Source of the DNA: Erysipelotrichaceae bacterium
Lineage (GTDB): Bacteria > Bacillota_I > Bacilli_A > Erysipelotrichales > Erysipelotrichaceae
Assembly (NCBI GenBank): GCA_017512885.1
Contig: JAFWEP010000047.1
Span: forward strand, 56,457 to 120,456
Direction of reading: 5' to 3'
Length of the DNA: 64,000 nt
The position numbers and the translations under genes are program-made. The stretch's first letter is position 1; each line of letters begins with the position of its first letter. Positions 49,946-62,100 of the stretch are shown here, piece after piece. The notes beneath the pieces were generated by a model that was not told the origin of the DNA, did no database searches, and saw nothing but the letters and a program-made list of their open reading frames with translations.

Positions 49946-51268
49946 ATGAAGCGCCGTTCGATCCGACTGCAGACCCTGAACAGGATCCTGATCGCTCTGG
50001 CCGTCCTGGCCGGACTGGTTTTCCTGTACTCCAGTTCCCGTCTGGAGAGCGGCTTACGCAGTCAGGAAGAGAGCACGACCCTCTATCTGCGCACCCGGAC
50101 GGATGCCTTTGATCTGCAGCAGGGTTCGGACGAGCTGACCCGCAATGTGCGGGAATACGTGGTGACCGGCGATGCCACCAAGATGGGCGACTTCTTCACG
50201 GAAGTGAACGTCACCCGCAGGAGAGAGAATGCTTTGAATTCCCTGCGTCCTTTCCTGGAAGGCGGCAGCGCCTACGAAGAACTGCAGCAGGCCATGGAAC
50301 ATTCCCTGCAGCTGATGGAAGTGGAATACGAAGCGATGGCCTTACGGGCTTCGGCAGATAATCTGAAGTATCTGCCGGAAGAGATCGCGACCGTGCAGCT
50401 GAGCGAAGCAGAGAAAGCGCTGAGCAGCGAAGAGAAGATCGACAAGGCGATCGACCTCGTTTTCAACGAGGAGTACCGCTTCGTCAAACAGGAGATCTAC
50501 CACCATATCAACGCCTGCGTCGAAGAAGTCTACCAGCAGACCGAAGCCCAGCAGACAGCGAGCAGCGCTGTCTTACGCCGGGCCGTCACTTCCCAGCAGG
50601 CGACGGTCTTCCTCCTGCTGGCCTTTACGATCCTGATGATGGTCCTCAATTCGCAGCTGGTCATCCAGCCCATCCTGCATGCGGTCGATCTGATCCGCAA
50701 AGGAGAGACCATCCCCATGAAGGGCAGCGATGAGATGCAGTTCCTGGCCAATGCCTACAACGAAAACTTCGAGGCCAACAAGCGCCGTCATGAGGAACTG
50801 GAAGAAGAAGCTTCCCATGATGCCCTGACCGGACTCTATAACCGGGCGGCCTATGAGAAGATCGCCGATGACGATCACGGGAAGTTCTGTTTCCTGCTGA
50901 TCGACGTCGATCACTTCAAGGATGTCAATGACAGCTACGGTCACGATGTCGGCGACCTGGCTTTGAAGAAGGCTGCAGAAGTCATCAAGCACAAGTTCCG
51001 TAACGAAGACTATGTCTTCCGGCTGGGCGGAGATGAATTCGCCGTCATCATGGTCGCTGCCGACGAGAGCCTGAAGGAAGTCATCCGCGGCAAGCTGCGG
51101 CGTGCCAACGAAGAACTGAAGGACTGCGAAGGTCTGCCTCCGCTCTCACTGTCGACCGGTGCGGCCTTCGGTGAAGGGAAAGTCAGCGAGGAACTCTTCA
51201 AGAATGCCGACAATGTCCTCTACGACACCAAGAAGAACGGAAGAGGGGGCATCCGCTTCCACCTGTAA
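49946..51268 (+). CDS. Membrane-bound diguanylate cyclase
   Basis: About 440 residues. An N-terminal TM helix (about 15-30), an extracytoplasmic helical sensor region (about 35-215, with DLQQGSDELTRNVREYVVTG like CHASE3/4HB modules), a second TM helix (about 215-240), a HAMP-like segment, and a GGDEF domain (about 280-440) with intact RLGGDEF near 360 and an HDALTGLYNR-like entry (SHDALTGLYNRAAY). It should make c-di-GMP, opposing the EAL protein upstream. ATG 49946 preferred to GTG 49940. A terminator follows. Confidence 0.92.
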   Translation: MKRRSIRLQTLNRILIALAVLAGLVFLYSSSRLESGLRSQEESTTLYLRTRTDAFDLQQGSDELTRNVREYVVTGDATKMGDFFTEVNVTRRRENALNSLRPFLEGGSAYEELQQAMEHSLQLMEVEYEAMALRASADNLKYLPEEIATVQLSEAEKALSSEEKIDKAIDLVFNEEYRFVKQEIYHHINACVEEVYQQTEAQQTASSAVLRRAVTSQQATVFLLLAFTILMMVLNSQLVIQPILHAVDLIRKGETIPMKGSDEMQFLANAYNENFEANKRRHEELEEEASHDALTGLYNRAAYEKIADDDHGKFCFLLIDVDHFKDVNDSYGHDVGDLALKKAAEVIKHKFRNEDYVFRLGGDEFAVIMVAADESLKEVIRGKLRRANEELKDCEGLPPLSLSTGAAFGEGKVSEELFKNADNVLYDTKKNGRGGIRFHL

Positions 51269-51278
51269 AGTTTCCACA

Positions 51279-51304
51279 AAGCCTCTGAAAAAGAGGCTTT
51301 TTTC
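51279..51304 (+). terminator. Terminator of the c-di-GMP operon
   Basis: AAGCCTCT / AGAGGCTT with loop GAAAA and a T run. Confidence 0.88.
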
Positions 51305-51412
51305 TATATTTAAAACCTTTACAAAATCCTACGATTGTAGGTATGTTTTTGTGAAATCAATGATACACTAATGTCGACGGTTAATCCTAAACATAATCAA
51401 ATAGTTTCGTTT

Positions 51413-51457
51413 TGTGACGCATCCTGTGATGCTCCTTATTAGATGATAGGAGTGGAG
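51413..51457 (+). promoter_or_regulatory. Leader motif shared by both giant surface-protein genes
   Basis: TGACGCATCCTGTGA (51415-51429) about 50 bases before the start recurs at 59120-59134 before the second paralogue, while the rest of the leaders differ. Here CTCCTTA can pair with TAGGAG downstream; in the second gene CATCCTG pairs with CAGGATG. Further up, CCTAC GATT GTAGG (51328-51341) is a possible operator. Confidence 0.5.
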
Positions 51458-51477
51458 ATAGAATAGGAGGTATTAGA

Positions 51478-54400
51478 ATGGAAAAATTCAGAAAGATCCT
51501 GATTTCCCTTTTAGTCATGGTCATGGCTGTTCGGGAAGTCCCGCTGACCCGGATCTTTGCGGATGAAGGCGAACAGCCTGCAGAAGCACCGGTCGCAGAA
51601 GCCAGCGAAGAATCTCCGGGATCACTGGAAGTTCCGGAAGAAGTCGTGGTCGAAGAACCACCGGCTCCGGAACCCGTCGCGGAAGCAGAACCGGCCCCGG
51701 CGCCGGTCGTTGAGACTGCTCCCGCCGTCGAAGCCGCTCCGGCTGATCCGGAACCGGCTCCCATCGTTGAATCACCACCGGTTTCGGTCGAAACTCCTGT
51801 CAATGAGGCAGCACCGGCTGCAGCAGAAGCACCGCAGGAAGCTCCTGCGGAAACTGCACCGGCTGAAAGCTCTGCGCCTGCTCCGGCAGCAGAGGGAGCC
51901 CCGGCAGAAGCGACTGAACCGGCGCCCGCCGAAGAAGTGAAGGAGGAAGCTCCGGCTGTTCCGGAAGCTCCTGTCGAAGTGAAGGAAGAAGTTCCGGCAA
52001 CTCCGGCAGAGGTGAAGGAAGAAGTTCCGGTCGCTGAGAAGGAAGAAGTTCCGGCTGCTCCGGCTGAAGCGAAAGAGGAAGCTCCTGCCGAAGTGAAGGA
52101 AGAAGTTCCTGCTGAAGAGAAGGAAGAGAAGCCTGAAGCTTCGGAAGCACCTGTCGAGGAAGTCTCCGAGGAAGAGCATGCTGAAGAGGTGAAGGCCTAT
52201 GTCGTGACCTTTAAGGCAGAGGAGAACGGTCTCATCCGGATCGGCGAAGAGAAGGTCTCCGAAAAGAAGATCTCCGAAAAGGGTGTCTTTGAAGCGGCCG
52301 AAGCCTTGCCGGCGGAAGGGTTCGCTTTCCTGCACTGGGAAAAGAACGGCGAGATCTTCTCCGAGAAGGCCCGTATCGAAGCCAAAGAGCTTGAACTCCT
52401 GAACGAAGACATCTACACCGCGAAGTTCGAAAAGATCGAAGCAGCGGAAGAAGAGCCGGACCCAGAGGAAAAGCCGATGCCGGCAAAGACCTTCAACGGG
52501 GAAGCCAACGGCATCCACGTCAAGGTCATCGCTCCGGAAGGCGCATTCTATGAAGGCACCGAGATGCTCGTCAAGGCTGTCGACAGTGCAGAAGTCTTCG
52601 ATCTCGTCAACAATGCCACCGAGAAAGAAGCCAAGAACGTCCTGGCGGTCGATATCTCTTTCTGGTATGAAGGAAAAGAGGTCGAACCGGCAGCAGCGGT
52701 CAAGGTCTCGCTGCGCACTGACAAGATCGATACGATCGATTCCGTCGTACATATCGAGGACGATCAGAAGGCTTCCGTCGTCAGCGACGCCAGTATCTCC
52801 AACAGCGGCTCGCTGTCCAAGGCAGAATTCGCGGCAGACGGCTTCTCGATCTATGCGGTCGTTGAAGAAGGCAGTCAGGATGACGAAGCACGGGCGACCG
52901 TGATCTTCAAGAGCGGCAGCAATACCGTCGCGACCTTCTATGTCAAGAACAGCGATTCGGCTGAGCAGCTGAAGACGATCATCTATGACCCGGGTGTCGG
53001 CACCCTGGCTGAGGGTATGGTCTTCCGCGGCTGGATGGTCAGCACTTCTGCAGATGCAACCTATGACACATCAACTCCGCCGCTCACGATCGAAGGCGTT
53101 CGTTCCCATTTTGAAGGACTGACGATCACGGAAGGCGATACCTACTATGTCCATGCCCTGCTGTACAAGGCCTATACCGTTACCTATACCGGCGGCGGTC
53201 TGACTCTGGATACGGCTACGGCACTGGGCGTCGGGGACGCTGCAGCGGATTACACCATCGATATGGCTTATACCCCGGATGACAGCGAGCAGCAGTTCCA
53301 GGGCTGGTTCATCAGCCCGGCCGGCAATGCCACCCTGGCGGACGGCACGCCGATCGATGCGGATACCGCTTATGTCAACGGCACGAAGATCAAGGTCACC
53401 GGTGATATCAACCTGCTGGTCAATTCGCCGAGCGGCAAATGGCTGATCTTTAACGAGAACGGCGACAATGCCAGCTATACCTCGCCGCAGTTCGTCAAGG
53501 CTGCGACCGAGACTGAAGCGGCCGGCAGGACCGAAAAGCCGCGTGATCCCAGCCGTTACGGTTATACCTTCACGGGCTGGAATGATATAGCTGACGGCAC
53601 GGGCGAAGTCTGGCTGAACGAAGACGGATCCGTCAACAAGTTCGGCGATGTGCTGAATGAAAACGTCACCCTGTATGCTCAGTGGAAGACCAATGATCCG
53701 GCCAGCTATACCGTTATCGTCTGGCTGGAGAATCTCAGCGGCAACGGCTATGACTTTGCGGATTCGCAGGATCTCGAGGGTAAGCCGGGCGATCCGGCCA
53801 GCACGGCAGTCGCTGTTACCGGTACAGCCGGTGATGCGGCAGCTTACGTCACGGTCAACGGAAAAGTCTACCGTAATGTGAACGATGAGCGCTTCAAGGG
53901 TTTCCACTACGAACGCATGGATGTCAACAATGATGATAAGATCGTTCCGGAAGGAACTACCGTCGTCAATGTTTACTATGCCCGTACGACCTACACCCTG
54001 AAGTTCTACTATGCCCGCCGCGGCAACAACGGCCGCTATAATGTCTCCAGCAACTACGATGCCTCCAATCCCAGTATCTGGAACGGCAACGGTACGGATG
54101 AACCGGGCAGCACTTTCGGTACATTGGGCACGGAGACCAGAGGCAATTATACCTACTACTACCGGACTCTGAGCGCCAAATACGGCACCTATATCGGTGA
54201 TATCTGGCCGCAGTACAACCAGTTTGCTACCTATCATAATTACCGTCTGGGAAGCTGGGCGATCATGCATACCTCGCAGGCCTATATCACAGACGGACAG
54301 GGTACCATCAAGGGCAAGATCACCATCATGGACGAACAGATCCTGGGCGATCTGGACAGCGCCGACGGCAATTATCTCTATGCCAACTACGATACGGCGA

Positions 54401-57400
54401 GCTCGCAGTATGACTGGGTCTATCACATCTACTTCGAGGACGATAACGGAGGTTATTATCTTTACGAGAACGTAGAAGCCAGATCGCATGACTCCGGTTC
54501 TAACTGGCAGACCCAGCAGCACGCTCCGGCTTATCCGGGCATGACTGAGGTCAGAAGGGAACGGGTCGGCAACAACCGTGAGATCAATTACTACTACAAG
54601 AAAGACGCCAAGACCATCACCTTCATGGACGGCATCTATGTCTACGCCAGCGGTTCTGCTGTCGAGACCAAGGAAGCTGCCGGAAAGCTGCATCAGGTGA
54701 CGGGCATCCTCTATGATGCCGATGTATCATCCTATAACAGCAGCGGTGCGAACTACTATGTACCGACCAAGGCCAATACCGATGCCGAAGGCTTCGAGCC
54801 GGAAGGCTACATCTTCGGCGGCTGGTATGCAGACAGCGCCTGCACGACGCCCTATACCTTCGGCAGGATGCCGGAAGGCGGCATCACCGTCTATGCGAAG
54901 TGGATCCACCGCAGAGTCCATATCGAGCTGGTGCTGAATGCTTCCGATGCCGAGATCGGCGATCATCCGCTGAAATTTGACCGTGAATACGGTACCTTCG
55001 TGGATGCCATCCCGGCATACCGGCCGGATTACGAACTGATCGGCTGGTACTACGATGAAGGATGCACCAGGACCTTCAACTTCGATGCCTACGCATTGAA
55101 CGATTCCTTCGAAGGTCTCGTCAACTACAGTGTGGAAGGGGAACCCTGGCTCAACAAGAGTCTGACCCTCTACGCGAAGTGGCGGGCCACGATCCTCGGT
55201 GCAGACGGCATCAACGTCATCTATGACGCCAACGGCGGCAGCAATGCGCCGAAAGATGACTCTTTCTATAAGGACAACACCAATGCGGTAGCTGCCCAGG
55301 CCAGCACGGCCCCGGACAGTGATCATCAGTTCCTGTACTGGGTGGTCCAGAAGTGGAACGGGTCTGCTTTCGAAGATACCGAGAAGAAAGTCTTCCCGGG
55401 CGATACCTTCACGGTCTTAAAGGCCAATGCCCATGCGGTAGAAGAAGAGGGCAGCACTGCGGATGATCCGAAGTACAGCTACACCGTGCAGCTGCGGGCG
55501 GAATACGGTCTGAAAGAGACCCCGACTCCGACTCATATCTACTGGTACGGCAACGGCGGTACGGCTTCTTCCGGAACGGTCGACGGTCATAACGACGTCG
55601 TCGAAAGTCCGCTGGCTGTACAGATCAACCAGGCCTTCGATATCCTGCCGGCATCCACCTTCAGCCGCAGCGGTTATGAATTCATCGGCTGGGCCCGGAT
55701 CGTAGAACCGGGCGCTGCTCCGGACGGATTCGCACCGGATGGCTCGGTCACAGCCTGGCTGTCCTACGACGGCAGCGGCTACAAGGTCGGTGAGAGATCC
55801 GTCAGCAAGCTGGCAGCCGACGAAGTGACGCCTTATCAGGCCATGGTCGCGGTCTGGGAAAAGATCGACGAACTGGTCTATGACAAGAATGCGGAAGATG
55901 CGACCGGCTCCACCGCAAGTGCGACCGGACGTACCGGCACCAATGTGACCGTAGCAGACAATGGCTTCAGCCGCACCGGCTATACCTTCAACAGCTGGAA
56001 TACGGCAGCGGACGGCAGCGGTACGGAATACGCACCGGGTGCAGATTATCTGCTGACGGTAGGGGATGACATCCTCTATGCGCAGTGGGAAGCCAACAAG
56101 CATGAGCTGGTGATCCACTACGTCTATGAAGACGGGGCAACGGCAGCTGTCAGCTACCGTGAGACCGTCGCTTATGGCACGGATTACAGTGTTACCAGCC
56201 CGCTGATCACCGGTTACAAGGCAGATCAGCTGACGGTCAGCGGCACGATGCCGGATGAAAATGTGATCGTCACCGTTACCTACAAGGCAGCCGATGTCGA
56301 TTACACCGTCAGGCACTGGCAGCAGAATCTCGACAACGATGAGTACACCGAAGTCGTAGCTGACCGCCAGGAACTGACCGGCAAGACCGGCAGCGATACG
56401 GCAGCGGAAGCGAAGAGCTACGAAGGCTTCACGGCAAAGGAATTTGCCCAGAAGAAGATCGCAGCTGACGGCAGCACGGTCGTCGATATCTACTATGACC
56501 GCGATCTGTATACGGTCATCTACCAGCCCGGTGAGCACGGCGACTTCGCTGAGCAGAAGAGCGAGAATATCCGCTACGGCGCTGCGACTCCGGCTGCTCC
56601 GGAACCTGTTCCGGCTGAAGGCTATACCTTCAAGGAATGGAGCCCGGCAGTCGATGCCACCGTTACCAAGGATGCGACCTATGTCGCTCAGTGGATGATC
56701 AACCAGTATGAACTGCTGATCCACTATGTCTACGAAGACGGCAGCAAAGCCGCGGATGACCATCAGGAAACGCTCGATTACCAGGCGGCATACAGTGTCG
56801 ACAGCCCGGCGATCACCGGCTATGAACCGGACAAGGCAACTGTCAGCGGCAGCATGCCGGCTGACAACGTCGAAGTGACCATTACCTATAAGGCAGTCGA
56901 TGTCGATTACACCGTAGAGATCTATCTGCAGGCTGACAGTGCTTATCCGGCAGCAGCCAGCAGTTCTGTGACAAGAACGGCCAAGACCGGCACTGCAGTA
57001 GAAGTCACTGCCGAAGACAAGACGCCGTCCGCAGGCTATGCCCTGGATGACGCTGCCGAAGGCAAGGTCTACAGCGGCACTGTCCTGGGAGATGGAAGTC
57101 TCGTTCTGAAGATCTACTTCAAGCAGCAGTTCACAGTCACTTACCAGCCGGGCGATCACGGCAGCTTGACCGGCGCTGATGAAGAAGGCAATGTCGTAAC
57201 GAAGGATATCGACTACGGCGCTGCTGCTCCGGCTGCTCCGGAGACCGTTCCGGAAGAAGGCTATACCTTCAAGGGCTGGGACAAGGAGATCGCTGATCCG
57301 GTCACTGCGGATGCGGCCTATGTTGCACAGTGGGAAGCCCGCAACGATCTCACCTACACTGTCCATTACTACGAAAAAGACTCTACCAATAAGGTCGCTG

Positions 57401-58749
57401 AAGACAAGGTCGCAAAGGATCAGACCTTCGCTGAAGAGATCACCGAAGAAGCTGTTCCGGTCGCAGGTTACAAGAGACTCGCTCCGACAGAAAAGACCTT
57501 CACGATCCAGGTAAAGAACGATGACATCATCTTCTACTACGAGAAACTGTCGGTAGAAGTCGATACATCTGCCGAAGGAACACCGATCCTGGTCAAATCC
57601 TTCAAGGGCGATGAATTCAACGATCCGATCGAACTGAACTTCGAGATCGTTCCGGAAGGAGAAGCTCCGCAGCCGGAAAAGGACGGTCAGCCCATCGATT
57701 CCGTTACCGTCGAAGCGAAGAGCGCAGAAGACATCACTGTCGACTTCGGTACGATCACCTTCACGAAGGCAGGCACCTATGCCTATAAGGTCAAAGAAGT
57801 TGCCAAAGAAGCCAAAGGCTGGACCTTCGATATCGAAGAGAAGGAAGTCAGGATCACCGTTACCGAAGCGAATGAAGAACTGAAAGCTTCTGTCACTCCG
57901 GTCACCATCATCAATACCTACGAAAAGGATCCCGATCCGGTCACTGTCGACACTTCTGCGGAAGGCAGCATCTTCCTGACCAAGAAGGTCGAGGGTGAAG
58001 GCTTCGAAGCGATCAGCTTCAGCTTCTCCCTGAGCCCGGTCGGAAACGCTCCGGCAGATAAGACCTCCGCAACCGTCGAGATCTCCAAGGCCGGCGATAC
58101 GGTCGTCGACTTCGGCAAGATCACCTACACGGAAGCCGGCACCTACACCTATAAGGTCAAGGAAGCTGCAGCAACTGCGGAAGGCTGGACCTTTGATACG
58201 GCAGAGAAGACCGTCAAGGTCACTGTCAGTGAAGCAGACGGCAAGCTCACTGCCAAGGTGAGCGGCGCAGTCATCACCAACAGTTACGAAGAACCTGCTC
58301 CGACTCCGACTCCGGAACCCACTCCGGAACCGACGCCGACTCCGACTCCGGAACCGGCTGTCGTTCCGACGCCGACCCCGGCACCTGCTCCGAGCCCGTC
58401 TCCGGCACCTGTGCCGCCGGCTCCGGTCCCGACCCCGACTCCGGAACCCACTCCGGAACCCGCTCCGACGCCGACGCCCACCCCGACGCCTTCACCGAGC
58501 CCGACTCCGACACCGACCGCTGAACCGATCGATGATCCGGATGTCCCGTTGGATGACGGCGGCTCCTGGGCCCTGGCGAACCTGATCCTGACCGGCGTTA
58601 CGACGCTGACGGGATTAGGCATGCTGTGGACATTCCTGAAGAAGAAGGAAGACGATGAGGAAGAGGCAGAGAAGGCAGAAGCAGTCAAACGCACTGCTGA
58701 AGCAGAAGAGGAAGAAGTGGAAAGAAACGGAAGAAGTCCAAGCTCTTAG
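51478..58749 (+). CDS. Giant surface adhesin 1 (InlB-B/MucBP/Spy0128-like repeats), anchor frameshifted
   Basis: A 2423-residue surface protein. Signal-like start [20 protein letters not shown]; Ala/Pro/Glu-rich stalk (about 30-240, repeats of APAEVKEE); a domain shared with the second paralogue (about 245-470, [20 protein letters not shown]); many InlB-B/Listeria-Bacteroides type repeats ([23 protein letters not shown]) to about 1900, with MucBP-like units ([20 protein letters not shown]); two Spy0128-type pilin modules (about 2028-2145 and 2158-2265, [14 protein letters not shown]) that may form isopeptide bonds; a Pro/Thr/Glu spacer; and one TM helix (about 2363-2385). The frame then stops after an acidic linker; two further helices lie in another frame. 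Likely a host- or mucin-binding protein. Confidence 0.88.
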   Translation: MEKFRKILISLLVMVMAVREVPLTRIFADEGEQPAEAPVAEASEESPGSLEVPEEVVVEEPPAPEPVAEAEPAPAPVVETAPAVEAAPADPEPAPIVESPPVSVETPVNEAAPAAAEAPQEAPAETAPAESSAPAPAAEGAPAEATEPAPAEEVKEEAPAVPEAPVEVKEEVPATPAEVKEEVPVAEKEEVPAAPAEAKEEAPAEVKEEVPAEEKEEKPEASEAPVEEVSEEEHAEEVKAYVVTFKAEENGLIRIGEEKVSEKKISEKGVFEAAEALPAEGFAFLHWEKNGEIFSEKARIEAKELELLNEDIYTAKFEKIEAAEEEPDPEEKPMPAKTFNGEANGIHVKVIAPEGAFYEGTEMLVKAVDSAEVFDLVNNATEKEAKNVLAVDISFWYEGKEVEPAAAVKVSLRTDKIDTIDSVVHIEDDQKASVVSDASISNSGSLSKAEFAADGFSIYAVVEEGSQDDEARATVIFKSGSNTVATFYVKNSDSAEQLKTIIYDPGVGTLAEGMVFRGWMVSTSADATYDTSTPPLTIEGVRSHFEGLTITEGDTYYVHALLYKAYTVTYTGGGLTLDTATALGVGDAAADYTIDMAYTPDDSEQQFQGWFISPAGNATLADGTPIDADTAYVNGTKIKVTGDINLLVNSPSGKWLIFNENGDNASYTSPQFVKAATETEAAGRTEKPRDPSRYGYTFTGWNDIADGTGEVWLNEDGSVNKFGDVLNENVTLYAQWKTNDPASYTVIVWLENLSGNGYDFADSQDLEGKPGDPASTAVAVTGTAGDAAAYVTVNGKVYRNVNDERFKGFHYERMDVNNDDKIVPEGTTVVNVYYARTTYTLKFYYARRGNNGRYNVSSNYDASNPSIWNGNGTDEPGSTFGTLGTETRGNYTYYYRTLSAKYGTYIGDIWPQYNQFATYHNYRLGSWAIMHTSQAYITDGQGTIKGKITIMDEQILGDLDSADGNYLYANYDTASSQYDWVYHIYFEDDNGGYYLYENVEARSHDSGSNWQTQQHAPAYPGMTEVRRERVGNNREINYYYKKDAKTITFMDGIYVYASGSAVETKEAAGKLHQVTGILYDADVSSYNSSGANYYVPTKANTDAEGFEPEGYIFGGWYADSACTTPYTFGRMPEGGITVYAKWIHRRVHIELVLNASDAEIGDHPLKFDREYGTFVDAIPAYRPDYELIGWYYDEGCTRTFNFDAYALNDSFEGLVNYSVEGEPWLNKSLTLYAKWRATILGADGINVIYDANGGSNAPKDDSFYKDNTNAVAAQASTAPDSDHQFLYWVVQKWNGSAFEDTEKKVFPGDTFTVLKANAHAVEEEGSTADDPKYSYTVQLRAEYGLKETPTPTHIYWYGNGGTASSGTVDGHNDVVESPLAVQINQAFDILPASTFSRSGYEFIGWARIVEPGAAPDGFAPDGSVTAWLSYDGSGYKVGERSVSKLAADEVTPYQAMVAVWEKIDELVYDKNAEDATGSTASATGRTGTNVTVADNGFSRTGYTFNSWNTAADGSGTEYAPGADYLLTVGDDILYAQWEANKHELVIHYVYEDGATAAVSYRETVAYGTDYSVTSPLITGYKADQLTVSGTMPDENVIVTVTYKAADVDYTVRHWQQNLDNDEYTEVVADRQELTGKTGSDTAAEAKSYEGFTAKEFAQKKIAADGSTVVDIYYDRDLYTVIYQPGEHGDFAEQKSENIRYGAATPAAPEPVPAEGYTFKEWSPAVDATVTKDATYVAQWMINQYELLIHYVYEDGSKAADDHQETLDYQAAYSVDSPAITGYEPDKATVSGSMPADNVEVTITYKAVDVDYTVEIYLQADSAYPAAASSSVTRTAKTGTAVEVTAEDKTPSAGYALDDAAEGKVYSGTVLGDGSLVLKIYFKQQFTVTYQPGDHGSLTGADEEGNVVTKDIDYGAAAPAAPETVPEEGYTFKGWDKEIADPVTADAAYVAQWEARNDLTYTVHYYEKDSTNKVAEDKVAKDQTFAEEITEEAVPVAGYKRLAPTEKTFTIQVKNDDIIFYYEKLSVEVDTSAEGTPILVKSFKGDEFNDPIELNFEIVPEGEAPQPEKDGQPIDSVTVEAKSAEDITVDFGTITFTKAGTYAYKVKEVAKEAKGWTFDIEEKEVRITVTEANEELKASVTPVTIINTYEKDPDPVTVDTSAEGSIFLTKKVEGEGFEAISFSFSLSPVGNAPADKTSATVEISKAGDTVVDFGKITYTEAGTYTYKVKEAAATAEGWTFDTAEKTVKVTVSEADGKLTAKVSGAVITNSYEEPAPTPTPEPTPEPTPTPTPEPAVVPTPTPAPAPSPSPAPVPPAPVPTPTPEPTPEPAPTPTPTPTPSPSPTPTPTAEPIDDPDVPLDDGGSWALANLILTGVTTLTGLGMLWTFLKKKEDDEEEAEKAEAVKRTAEAEEEEVERNGRSPSS

Positions 58750-58934
58750 GCCTCATCCCGCCGATCGCTTCCATCATCCTGTTCATCCTGACCGAAGACA
58801 TGCGGCTGCCGATGACGATGTTCGACAAGTGGACGCTGCTCACCGGTGTATTCACGCTCGCCAACTTCGGACTGGCCTTCCTGACCAGAAACAAGAAGGA
58901 CGAAGACGAGGAAGAAAACAAAGCCTCGGCCTAG
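58708..58934 (+). pseudogene. Out-of-frame remainder of the adhesin 1 membrane anchor
   Basis: In the -1 frame relative to the adhesin, the sequence reads [20 protein letters not shown], then LFILTEDMRLPM, WTLLTGVFTLANFGLAFLTR and an acidic end NKKDEDEEENKASA, stop at 58934. Large Bacillota surface proteins often end in exactly this second half (a helix with ILTED, then a final helix), following the helix that is still in frame. The shift lies in the purine-rich stretch at about 58690-58730. Confidence 0.75.
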
Positions 58935-58953
58935 TCCCGAACCAACGAGAGAG

Positions 58954-58977
58954 AGCTTCCCTGCGGGGAAGCTTTTT
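58954..58977 (+). terminator. Terminator after adhesin 1
   Basis: AGCTTCCC / GGGAAGCT with TTTTTC tail, 20 bases after the out-of-frame stop at 58934. Its position supports the view that the intact gene once ended there. Confidence 0.85.
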
Positions 58978-59117
58978 CATTTTCCCGGCAAATTCCCGTT
59001 TTTCTCTCATTTTAAAGTGAATAAGAGAGGAAAAGTTTGGTATCATGTTGATGGAACTCTAGGCATAGAGTGATGTTTTTGTCGTAAAAGTATATAAAAG
59101 ACATATAGTATCCACTT

Positions 59118-59152
59118 TATGACGCATCCTGTGACGGTCGCCTTTGCAGGAT
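59118..59152 (+). promoter_or_regulatory. Leader motif of adhesin 2
   Basis: TGACGCATCCTGTGACGG, followed by a hairpin CATCCTG / CAGGATG, about 50 bases before the start codon. The first 15 bases are identical to the leader of adhesin 1. Confidence 0.5.
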
Positions 59153-59178
59153 GAAAGGGAAGCATAGGAGGTCAGTAC

Positions 59179-62100
59179 ATGAAAAAACTGAAAAAGGTCC
59201 TGATCACTCTGCTGGTCATGACGATGGCCGTCAGAGAACTGCCCCTTACCAGGATCATCGCTGATGAGACTCCCGGAGAAGGGGAAACTGTCCAGGAGAT
59301 CGGCGAAGCTCCGGCAGGATCGGAAGAGGTATCGGCAGAGATCACTGTCGAGGAACATGCGCCGGCAGCAGTCGAAGAACCTGTTTCGGTACCGACCAGG
59401 GAAGAAGCTCCGGCAGCAGAACCTGTAAAGGAAGAAGCTCCGGCCGTTGCCGAAGCGCCGGCAGCGGAAGAAACACCGGCCGCTGCTGAAGAAGCTGCTC
59501 CGGAACCGGAAAAGGAGGAAGCTCCGGCACCGGTCACAGAAGAGACAGTTCCGGAAACAGAAGAAGCTCCGGCGGAGACTCCGGCCGAGGCACCTGTTGA
59601 AGAAGAGAAGAAAGACGAGGAAGAGCTCGTCACTTTCGAAGCGTCGGAAGGCGGCAGCGTCTCCGTAGAGATCTCTGAACCGGAAGAAGCACCGGCAGAG
59701 GAAGAGAGCGAAGAAGTTCCGGAAGTTCCGGAAACGGAAGCTCCTGCGGATGAAGCTGCGGAAGAACCGGAAGAGCCGGTGATCGAAGTTACGCTCCCGG
59801 CAGAGACCGAAGCGCCGGCGGAAACAGAGGCTCCTGCGGAAACGGAAGTTCCGGAAGAAACGGAAATGCCGGCAGAAACGGAAGCTCCTGCAGAAGAAGA
59901 CCATACGGTCGTCTTCCAGTCGGAAGAGAACGGATATGTACAGACTGCCGAAGAAGAGAAGAGCGAGAAGAAGACCGTCAGCAATAAAGATGCGCTGGTC
60001 TATGTGGAAGCTGTTCCGGCAGAAGGCTATCAGTTCGTCTGCTGGGAGAAGAACGGAGAGTTCTTCTCGGACAAGGCCCGTATCGAAGCCAATGAGTTAG
60101 AACTCTACAAGGGCGATATCTATACGGCAAAGTTCGAAAAGATCGAAGAAGCGGAAGAAGAGCCGCAGCCGGAAGAGAAGCCGATGCCGGCAGTCACTTT
60201 CAACGGCAGCGCCAACAGCGTATACGTCAAGGTGGTCGCTCCGGAAGGCGCTTTCTACAAAGGCACCGAGATGATCGTCAAGCCGATCGATACCGCACAG
60301 GTCTACGATCTGGTCAACGATGCGACCGAGAAGGAAGTCAGGAATGCCCTGGCAGTCGATATCTCTTTCTGGTACGAAGGGGAAGAAGTCGAACCGGCTG
60401 CACCGGTCAAAGTCTCCCTGCGCACGGATGCCATCGATACGATCGACTCCGTCGTTCATATCGAAGACAATCAGAACACGGAAGTCTTGAACGATGCATC
60501 CATCACCAATACGGATTCCCTTTCCAAGGCAGAGTTCGAGACCGGCGGGTTCTCGATCTATGTCATCGTTGAAGACGAGACTTTCCGCCGCACCTATCAG
60601 TTCGTGAATGAAGTGGTCGAAGGTTCTGCTTCGGCCTACACCTTCACCAACAAAGCCGGTGAAACGGTCGACAATCAGATCATCAAGAACGGTGACGAAC
60701 TGGAACCGGTCGGGGAACCCTATCAGTCCGGAAAGACCTTCCTGGGCTGGTATCTGCTCAGCGGCAGCGACGGTTCCTTCGCCTACACCGATACGAAACT
60801 CGGTTTTGAAACAGCGATCAATGATGTGACTGCTGATGAGACGGTCTATGTTGCTCCGAAATACGAAGCAGTTTACTATGTGACTTTCCACGAGACGGTG
60901 GAAGGCGCTGAGGAAGATATCCTGCAGACCAAGAAAGTCGTCTATACCAGCGGTTCCGATGCGAACAAGGTCCTGATCAGCGATGTTATCGCACCTCAGC
61001 CTGACTCCACGCATGTATTCTTCGGCTGGAAGAACGGTGAAACAGAATACAAGGTCTATAACGAGGACAACAGCCAGATCGTAGAGACCTACATTGAAAA
61101 CGTAGAGTCCGATCTGGATCTTCGTCCGCTATTCGTAGAAGCCTACTGGCTGCGCTTCGTCTCCGGCGAGACCGGCAGCAGAGCTTCCTATGTTCCGGCT
61201 CAGTTCGTTCTGGCCCAGGATTCCGTAACGAAACTCCCGGTCCCGACCCGTACCGGATATTCCTTCGATGGCTGGTACAAGGGCAGCCAGGATGAAGAGG
61301 GCAGCATCACTTACGGCGATCAGGTCACGAACGGCAGCGGCACGGTCATAAATCCGGCTTCCGGTCTGAAACTGACGGAAGAAACGACGCTTTACGGCAA
61401 GTGGACCGCCGATACGGATGCGACTTACACGGTCGTCATCTGGAAACAGAAAGTCACCGACAGCAAGGATGCAACGGTAGCTGAGAAGACTTACGACTAT
61501 GAGAGCAGCGAAGTCCGCAGCGGAACGACCGATGAGGAGGTTTCTGCCAGTGCTGCCGATACCGGAAAGACCTTTACCGGTTTCCACTACGCCTATACTG
61601 CACAGAACTCTTCTGTGATCAAAGCTGACGGTTCTACAGTCATCAACGTTTACTATGACCGTGACCTGAAAGCGATCAACTTCTACTATCAGAACGGTCA
61701 TGCTCCGGAAGGCGCAGATACTGCATACAATTACAACCCCACTTCTTCTGACGAAGGAACGCAGTACGGTCTGCTGCCGGACGGCAGTTATGTTCAGCTG
61801 ACAAAGACGGAAGCCAGTAGTACAGAAGTCGTATTCTATGCCTTTGAAGATGGTGGCGTTGAGTACCGCGGCACTTTCTATACAAAGCGAGGCAACAACT
61901 ATAATCCGTCTTCCTATAACGGCAACAACCTCCCGCCTGAAGGCGACAGAACGCAGTATTACGGTTACTACGAAGGCGGCGGCTGCGGCGGTGAGTCCGG
62001 TTATGCCAAGATCGAGCGTCGTACCAGGCAGGATGTCGACTATGGCTGGTCCTACACTAATGCGGAAGGTGAGAGTGTCCCCTACACCGGAACCCGTTAT

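Noticed and set aside
51550..52200. Short direct repeats (GTGAAGGAAGAAGTTCC-like) that might be a CRISPR or tandem array
   Set aside because: They are in frame and encode the Ala/Pro/Glu-rich stalk of the adhesin; there are no spacers of constant length.
58655..59020. Open frame with Arg/His-rich translation at the end of adhesin 1
   Set aside because: It is the third frame through the same stretch. The biologically sensible frame is the one with two hydrophobic helices ending at 58934.
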